From Luteibacter aegosomaticola (GTDB lineage: Bacteria; Pseudomonadota; Gammaproteobacteria; Xanthomonadales; Rhodanobacteraceae): DNA of 64,000 nucleotides. This document shows positions 59,087 to 64,000 of the stretch, one piece after another; within the stretch, counting starts at the first letter, position 1, and each line of letters begins with the position of its first letter. Below the pieces are notes generated by a model. It was not told the DNA's origin, made no database searches, and worked only from the letters and a program-made list of their open reading frames with translations. A program made the position numbers and the translations under genes. The stretch covers positions 1-64,000 of the forward strand of contig NZ_CP095741.1 of the NCBI RefSeq assembly GCF_023078475.1, written 5' to 3'.

Positions 59087-59164
59087 GGGGAGGTCTCCGG
59101 TAGGGTTTCCACCAATCTAGGTACCCCGCCGGCCTTGATAAACGGGCAGTTCTACCCATCACTG

Positions 59165-59179
59165 TTTGGACAAGCCAAA
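59165..59179. promoter_or_regulatory. Inverted repeat between ridA and lysR
   Basis: TTTGG (59165-59169), ACAAG, CCAAA (59175-59179): a small palindrome in the divergent promoter region, candidate LysR site. Confidence 0.35.
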
Positions 59180-59197
59180 TAATGGTCGGGGTGAGGC

Positions 59198-60124
59198 ATG
59201 GACCGGTTCGACGCGATGCAGGCCTTCGTCCGCGTGGTGGAAACGCGAAGCTTCACCCGTGCCGCCGACACGCTGCACATGAGCAAGACCACCGTGACCC
59301 AGCTGGTGCAGCAGCTTGAGGCGCGGCTACGCGTGAAGCTGCTGAACCGCACCACGCGAAAGGTGAATGTCACGGCGGATGGCCTGGCTTATTACGAGCG
59401 CGCGGTGCGTCTGCTGGCGGAACTGGACGATGCAGAGACCAGCCTCTCCGACGCGAGCACCGTGCCGAGGGGGCGGTTACGTGTCGATATGCCCGCGCCC
59501 TTTGCACGCCTCGTGGTCGTCCCCGCGCTACCCGAGTTCCATGCCCGTTATCCCGATATCCAGATCGACTTCGGCGTCAGCGACCGTATGGTCGACATCA
59601 TTGGCGAGAACGTCGATTGCGTGGTGCGGGGTGGAACCATCCTCGACCAGTCACTGATCGCGCGGCGCATCGGTGATTTGAAGCTCGGTGCGTTTGCGGC
59701 ACCGGCTTATATCGCGCGACGCGGAAAGCCTGCGGATCCGCGTGACCTCGACACGGGCGACCACGATGTCGTCGGCTTCCTGTGGGCGCGCACACGGAGG
59801 ACTTACCCGTATGTCATGCATCGCGGCACCGAGCGGCTCGAATGGCAGGGCCATCACGCGTTCACCTTCGACGACGGCAACGCGTTCCAGGCCGCGATCC
59901 TCGCAGGCCTTGGCGTGGCATGGCTACCCGAGTACATGGCAAAGGCGCACGTCGCCCGCGGCGAACTGACACCGTTATTCGAGGACTGGCGATTCGACAC
60001 CATGCCGATGTCCGTGGCCTACCCACCCAACCGCCATGTCAGCGCGAAGCTGCGCGTGTTCATCGAATGGGTGGCCAGCCTCATGGAGCCGGGAGCCAGC
60101 CCTGAGGAGGCGACGCCGCGTTAG
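59198..60124 (+). CDS. LysR-family transcriptional regulator
   Basis: The 308-residue product has an HTH (RFDAMQAFVRVVETRSFTRA; SKTTVTQLVQQLEARLRVKL) of the CrgA-like group and a substrate-binding domain. It diverges from ridA and probably controls it. Its final codons (CGT TAG) lie in the right copy of the 35-bp repeat, so the repeat supplies its stop codon. Confidence 0.9.
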   Translation: MDRFDAMQAFVRVVETRSFTRAADTLHMSKTTVTQLVQQLEARLRVKLLNRTTRKVNVTADGLAYYERAVRLLAELDDAETSLSDASTVPRGRLRVDMPAPFARLVVVPALPEFHARYPDIQIDFGVSDRMVDIIGENVDCVVRGGTILDQSLIARRIGDLKLGAFAAPAYIARRGKPADPRDLDTGDHDVVGFLWARTRRTYPYVMHRGTERLEWQGHHAFTFDDGNAFQAAILAGLGVAWLPEYMAKAHVARGELTPLFEDWRFDTMPMSVAYPPNRHVSAKLRVFIEWVASLMEPGASPEEATPR

Positions 60125-60153
60125 CCGTCGATGAGGCCGGCGCCGATGGCGTC
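60119..60153. repeat. 35-bp exact direct repeat, right copy
   Basis: Identical to 58656-58690. It contains the stop of lysR on the plus strand and the last ten codons and stop of the MocA-like gene on the minus strand. Repeat and ridA-lysR segment together span about 1.5 kb. Confidence 0.85.
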
Positions 60154-60708
60154 GGCCACGTCTTCAGGGGTATCCAGGTCGCGAGCCAGGGCATCGCGAC
60201 GGACCGCGGCGGGATGGCCGCCGGTCCAAAGACGGCGGAAGCCGGCATCGCCCTGGAGGTTATTGGCCTGGGCCAGCGTCTGCGGGCGGAGCAATGCCGG
60301 CGGGCCCAGGGCGTCTTCATAGGCGGAGACGACATCGCAGCTACCGTCGTACGCGACGAAGAGCTTGTCGAGGTGGTCCTGGGTGAGGCACGGCTGGTCG
60401 ACCAGCGTCACCAGCACCGGATAGTTCCGCCCGGCCAGCGCCGCCGCGGCCCGTCGCAACGACGAGGCCATGCCTTCTTCCCACGTGGGGTTGAAGAGGA
60501 TCGCGGTGCCGGTGACCAGGGGAGCCAGCTGCTCGGCATGGGCGCCCAGAACCACGAGAAGGCGGGTGGGGCAGGTGGCCTTGGCCAGGCGTACCGCGCG
60601 CTGGAGCAGGGTTTCCCCGTTGATGGTGAGCAGCTGCTTTGGCTTGCCCAGCCGGGTGCTGCCCCCCGCGGCGAGCACCACCGCGTCATGTTCCCCACGT
60701 CCCCGCAT
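60121..60708 (-). CDS. MocA/MobA-like molybdenum cofactor nucleotidyltransferase family protein
   Basis: Transfers a nucleotide to molybdopterin or a related substrate. The 195-residue product has the NTP-binding motif LAAGGSTRLGKPKQLL near the start and VLVTLVDQPCLTQDHLD. It belongs to the MocA/MobA superfamily. The last residues (VADAIGAGLIDG) are coded by the right copy of the 35-bp repeat. No molybdoenzyme gene is adjacent. Confidence 0.85.
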   Translation of the reverse strand: MRGRGEHDAVVLAAGGSTRLGKPKQLLTINGETLLQRAVRLAKATCPTRLLVVLGAHAEQLAPLVTGTAILFNPTWEEGMASSLRRAAAALAGRNYPVLVTLVDQPCLTQDHLDKLFVAYDGSCDVVSAYEDALGPPALLRPQTLAQANNLQGDAGFRRLWTGGHPAAVRRDALARDLDTPEDVADAIGAGLIDG

Positions 60709-60844
60709 GTCGATCCTGGTAAAGCGCCGTTCGAGGCGCCCACGCTAGCATGCGCCCGTGACGAACGTAGCCAATCCGCGACGTGGGTTTCACATGGCCC
60801 GGTGATCATGGCTTAGCCTGACCCCGGACCTACGGAAGCCTGGC

Positions 60845-62575
60845 ATGCCGCAAAGCGAGGTAGAGCGCCTCGAGCGCCTGCACAACCTGGCCGTTCTGGA
60901 TACCGGCGCCGAAGATTTCTTCGATGCTTTGGTGCACGCCGCTGCCGAAGTCACCGGCATGCCGATTTCGCTTATCAGTCTGATCGACCGGGACCGGCAG
61001 TGGTTCAAGGCCAATTTCGGCCTGACCGGGGTCACCCAGACGCCCCGTGAGCTGGCCTTCTGCGACCACGTGGTGCGAGGCGGGGCCACGGTGGAAGTCC
61101 CGGATGCCCAGCTGGACCCCCGTTTTGCGGAAAACCCCCTGGTACTGGGCGATCCCAATATCCGGGCTTACACCGGCGTGCCGCTTACCCTGACGGATGG
61201 GACGCATCTCGGATCGCTGTGTGTCATCGACCGCGAACCTCGTGCTTTGCGCCCGGATCAGCTCCGTGTCCTTGGACACCTGGCCGCGGCCGCTTCCATG
61301 GCGCTCGAGCAGCGCGGCGATCTGATCCACCAGCGCGAGGTGGCGCGTGCCGAGGCCAAACGGGCACGCCGGCTGGAGCGCGAACTCGACGAGAAACAGC
61401 AATTCCTGCAGCGCACGGGCCGGGTGGCGGGCGTGGGCGGCTGGGAATTCGACCTCAAGACGCGGAATCTGCGCTGGTCGGACTACACCTGCCATATCCA
61501 CGATCTTCCGGCGGGATTCGAGCCGACCCTTGATGAAGCCCTCTCCTTCTTCGCGCCTGATGTGCAGGCCCAACTCGGCGAAGCGATGGACCGCGCCCAG
61601 CGCATGGATATTCCGTGGGACATGACGATCCCCATGGTGACGGCGACTGGTCGGCACGTGTGGGTCCGTGCGGTCGGCGGCGTCGAGCGCGAGCAGGGCG
61701 AAGCGGTACGCCTGGCGGGTGCCGTGCAGGATGTGACCGAACGGAAGATGGCGACGGCGGCGGTGGAGGCAAGCGAGCGGCGCTATCGCAAGCTGTTCCA
61801 GTATTCGCTGGGCCTCATCTGCACGCACGATTTGCAAGGCGAGGTGCTGTCCGTGAACCCGGCCGCCGCCGCGTCACTCGGCTATGACATGGGCGACATG
61901 CTCGGTGTGAACCTGAGAGAGTTCATGTTGCCTGAGCGGCGCTCCCAGCTTGAACGTTATCTGCACCGGATCCAGGCCGAGCGGATCGCCATGGGTGTCA
62001 TGGAACTCGTGGCCTCCGATGGGAGCCTGCGTTACTGGCGTTATCAGAACGTGCTCGATGAAGACGCCGACGAACCTTACATCCTGGGCCACGCGCAGGA
62101 TGTCACCGAACAGCGGCGGTATGAGAACACGCTTGTCGAATGGTCGACGCGCGATCCGCTTACGCATGCGATGAACCGGCGTTACCTCGCGCAGCTTGAG
62201 GCACGTTCGGAACACGACGGACCGTGGGGATGCATCGTGGTGGATCTCGATCACTTCAAGACGATCAACGATACGTATGGTCACGCGCGTGGCGACGAAA
62301 TACTCGTCGGTGTCGCACAGCAGCTACGTGACGCCAGCGGACCTGACGACGTCGTGGTCCGCATGGGTGGTGACGAGTTCCTGGTGGTGGTGAACAAGGC
62401 CGGTGATGTGTCGCGTGTGCTGGATACCTTGCAGCACGCGTTGCGCACCAGTGCCTGGTCGCTCAGCCTGGGCGCGGCGGTCTACGCACCGGGCGAAACG
62501 GTGGATCAGGTTATCGCGCGGGCGGACGACCAGCTTTACGCGCACCGCGCGGTGGCAAGGCACGCGGCGCGGTAG
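60845..62575 (+). CDS. Diguanylate cyclase with GAF and two PAS domains
   Basis: Cytosolic c-di-GMP synthase of 576 residues: a GAF domain (about 15-160), a coiled stretch, PAS/PAC domains (about 190-305 and 310-425) and a GGDEF domain with intact GGDEF at 508-512. The inhibitory RxxD site before GGDEF is not present (it reads GPDD), so product feedback is probably lost. No transmembrane segment. Its 3' end overlaps the converging mug gene by 65 bp. Confidence 0.9.
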   Translation: MPQSEVERLERLHNLAVLDTGAEDFFDALVHAAAEVTGMPISLISLIDRDRQWFKANFGLTGVTQTPRELAFCDHVVRGGATVEVPDAQLDPRFAENPLVLGDPNIRAYTGVPLTLTDGTHLGSLCVIDREPRALRPDQLRVLGHLAAAASMALEQRGDLIHQREVARAEAKRARRLERELDEKQQFLQRTGRVAGVGGWEFDLKTRNLRWSDYTCHIHDLPAGFEPTLDEALSFFAPDVQAQLGEAMDRAQRMDIPWDMTIPMVTATGRHVWVRAVGGVEREQGEAVRLAGAVQDVTERKMATAAVEASERRYRKLFQYSLGLICTHDLQGEVLSVNPAAAASLGYDMGDMLGVNLREFMLPERRSQLERYLHRIQAERIAMGVMELVASDGSLRYWRYQNVLDEDADEPYILGHAQDVTEQRRYENTLVEWSTRDPLTHAMNRRYLAQLEARSEHDGPWGCIVVDLDHFKTINDTYGHARGDEILVGVAQQLRDASGPDDVVVRMGGDEFLVVVNKAGDVSRVLDTLQHALRTSAWSLSLGAAVYAPGETVDQVIARADDQLYAHRAVARHAAR

Positions 62576-63083
62576 CAGGGAAGGCCACTTCGCGCAGCGC
62601 TGTATATGCGGTCACCAACGCGTCCATGGAGAAGGCGAGATTCCGGCCACTCGGATTGGGTAGTACCCACGGAGTGCAACCGTGCATGTCGTCGGGCTGG
62701 CGCCCCCAGGCCACGTGACGTTGCCCGGTGAGCGCAGCGTAGGCCGGCTTGCCGAGGAACGCGATGTAGCGTGGCCGGTAGGCATCGAGCATCGCACCAA
62801 ACGGCTCCGCCGCTGCTGCGAAATCCTCAGCGGTAAGGCCGTCTGCGCCTGCCGTCGGGCGCCGCACAACCGCCGTGATGCCACAAGCCACGTCGAGCAG
62901 TTGCCGACCTTCGTCTGCCGTGAAAAGCGTGGGCGTGAAGCCTGCACGGTGTAGTACGGGCCAGAAGCGGTTCGAGTGCCCGACGAAGTGGTGGCCGGTC
63001 GCTGCGGCCTGCAGGCCGGGATTGATCCCGCAGAAGAGCACGGTGAGCCCCGGCGCGATGATGTCGGAGAGATCCGCATTCAT
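62511..63083 (-). CDS. mug: G/U mismatch-specific DNA glycosylase
   Basis: Removes uracil or thymine mispaired with G. The 190-residue product has the family motifs FCGINPGLQAA (active Asn) and NPSGRN. It begins within the tetR stop (ATGA overlap), so it is co-transcribed with that regulator. A Pro/Arg-rich tail extends past the glycosylase fold and overlaps the diguanylate cyclase gene. Confidence 0.9.
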   Translation of the reverse strand: MNADLSDIIAPGLTVLFCGINPGLQAAATGHHFVGHSNRFWPVLHRAGFTPTLFTADEGRQLLDVACGITAVVRRPTAGADGLTAEDFAAAAEPFGAMLDAYRPRYIAFLGKPAYAALTGQRHVAWGRQPDDMHGCTPWVLPNPSGRNLAFSMDALVTAYTALREVAFPATAPRALPPRGARKAGRPPAR

Positions 63084-63709
63084 CGGCTGATGGCGTTCAC
63101 GGCCTTGCGCGCCAATGCGTGCAGCTCCTCGCGTGGCCGCCCGGCGCGTGCGCGGATGGCGATCGTGTGCATGGTGGCCGACGCCAGCAAAGCGAGGGTT
63201 TCAGGATCAGCGTCTGCGGCCAGTTCGCCGGCGGTCTGCGCCTGCTCAAGACGCGTGCGAAAGCGCGAATCGAGACCAAGGAAGCCTTCGCTCACGATCT
63301 CGCGCACGACCGGATCCTCCAGGGCCTCGGTGACGGCGGTACCCACGACAAAGCAGCCGCGCGGCTGGCCTTCGCCGGAGAAATAGATGTCCAGCGCCGC
63401 GTCGTACGCCTGCAGCAATGTTTCGGCGAGCGGGCGGCCCGGTGCGAGCGCCTCGCCGATCAGGGCGAACTTGCGCTCCCAGTAGTCGACCAGCGCCTTG
63501 ACGTAGATCGCGTGCTTGTCGCCGAACGCGGCTTTGAGGCTCGGCCGGTTCATGCCCGTGGCGGCGGAAAGGTCGTCGAGCGAGGTGCCCGCGTAGCCCG
63601 CGCGCCAGAAGGCGTCGGCGGCCTGGCGCAGGGCGGCCTCTGGCTCGTAGGCGCGTGGCCTGCCGCGGGGGCGCTTTTCCTGTTCGTCTATTTTTATTCG
63701 ATCTTGCAT
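63080..63709 (-). CDS. TetR-family transcriptional regulator
   Basis: Repressor of 209 residues with an N-terminal HTH (DAFWRAGYAGTSLDDLSAAT, NRPSLKAAFGDKHAIYVKAL). Start at 63709 with AAGGG upstream; the ATG at 63733 would add eight residues. Divergent from the HlyD-family gene at the window end, so it probably represses an efflux operon; mug follows with a four-base overlap. Confidence 0.9.
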   Translation of the reverse strand: MQDRIKIDEQEKRPRGRPRAYEPEAALRQAADAFWRAGYAGTSLDDLSAATGMNRPSLKAAFGDKHAIYVKALVDYWERKFALIGEALAPGRPLAETLLQAYDAALDIYFSGEGQPRGCFVVGTAVTEALEDPVVREIVSEGFLGLDSRFRTRLEQAQTAGELAADADPETLALLASATMHTIAIRARAGRPREELHALARKAVNAISR

Positions 63710-63717
63710 AAAAACCC

Positions 63718-63767
63718 TTGAAGACGGTTCCACGGGTACATATTATGCGGGTCAGTACAAAATTCAA
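63718..63767. promoter_or_regulatory. Overlapping divergent promoters between tetR and the HlyD gene
   Basis: Plus strand: TTGAAG (63718-63723), 17-bp spacer, TATTAT (63741-63746). Minus strand: TTGAAT (63767-63762), 16-bp spacer, TAATAT (63745-63740). The two share the -10 region, so one bound repressor could silence both. Confidence 0.6.
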
Positions 63768-63826
63768 CCACGCGGATGGTGCCATGCGCCGTCCTGGCGT
63801 TCTGCACGCTAAAACAGGTAGTTACG

Positions 63827-64000
63827 ATGAACAAGTACGTCGAAGATACCCCGGATGCCCGCTCCCGCCACGGTCTCCGCTGGGCCCTGATGATCGGCAT
63901 TCCCGCCTTCGTGGCCTTGGCCGGGGCCGCGTTCCTGTGGACCCGTCAGGGCCACGTCGAAACCGACGACGCGTTCGTGCGCGCCGCCAAGGTCGCGATC
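63827..64000 (+). CDS. HlyD/EmrA family membrane fusion protein (cut by window end)
   Basis: Only the first 58 codons lie in the window. They give a short cytoplasmic N-terminus, one membrane helix (about 18-37, WALMIGIPAFVALAGAAFLW) and HVETDDAFVRA, the family marker just after the helix in EmrA-like adaptors. The neighbouring divergent tetR suggests a drug or fatty acid efflux operon continuing beyond the window. Confidence 0.8.
   Translation, partial: MNKYVEDTPDARSRHGLRWALMIGIPAFVALAGAAFLWTRQGHVETDDAFVRAAKVAI

Overview
The window starts at the first base of dnaA and carries the order dnaA-dnaN-recF-gyrB, then a TPR protein, tonB-exbB-exbD-exbD and a convergent pdxJ. It therefore begins at the conventional zero point of a bacterial chromosome. 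High GC, this gene order, a cytochrome bo3 operon, many LysR regulators and a CrbS/CrbR-type acetate system point to a gammaproteobacterium of the Xanthomonadales, probably Rhodanobacteraceae (Luteibacter/Dyella-like). That placement is inferred from gene content and order; no 16S gene is present. I saw no tRNA, rRNA, CRISPR array, insertion sequence or prophage.

Layout. 1-6.4 kb: replication genes, with two perfect DnaA boxes between dnaA and dnaN. 6.6-10.5 kb: TPR protein and the TonB energising complex. 10.5-21.6 kb: pdxJ, a phosphopantetheinyl transferase, then an acetate module (sensor kinase with an SLC5-type transporter domain, LuxR-type regulator, acs, porin, MFS permease). 21.6-28.8 kb: autotransporter, PA0069-type radical SAM protein, acyltransferase and poorly known membrane proteins. 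28.9-29.7 kb: DUF2975/XRE pair behind a 12-bp-arm palindrome. 29.7-32.4 kb: fluoride riboswitch, CLC-F-type fluoride exporter, alkB, DUF3267 protein. 32.4-35.9 kb: two LysR genes, an oxidoreductase, an SRPBCC protein. 35.9-40.9 kb: a bufferin-type (copper-binding RiPP) locus with an ECF sigma factor and NrsF-type anti-sigma factor. 41-44.7 kb: SDR, a hypothetical protein, a Tat-exported SGNH esterase, OsmC. 44.9-52.7 kb: RND efflux operon and a TolC. 52.7-58.7 kb: DUF202, thioredoxin-reductase-like protein, Rrf2 regulator, cyoABCD. 58.7-64 kb: a ridA/lysR cassette between 35-bp exact direct repeats, a MocA-like nucleotidyltransferase, a diguanylate cyclase, mug, tetR and the start of a HlyD-family gene cut by the window end.

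Main result. In the bufferin locus, three promoters share exactly the same layout, GTAACC-N16-CGAA. One precedes each of the two precursor genes (a four-Cys and a six-Cys peptide) and one precedes the sigma-factor gene. Only one DUF692/MNIO enzyme is present for the two precursors, while the partner (DUF2063) protein exists in two diverged copies. This reads as a self-contained, autoregulated metal-stress regulon in which one enzyme could modify two peptide classes.

Other notable points are the fluoride riboswitch with a visible pseudoknot/terminator switch, the acetate-sensing locus, the direct repeats that supply the stop codons of cyoD and a lysR gene, and REP-like palindromes, one of which supplies the stop codon of the response regulator.
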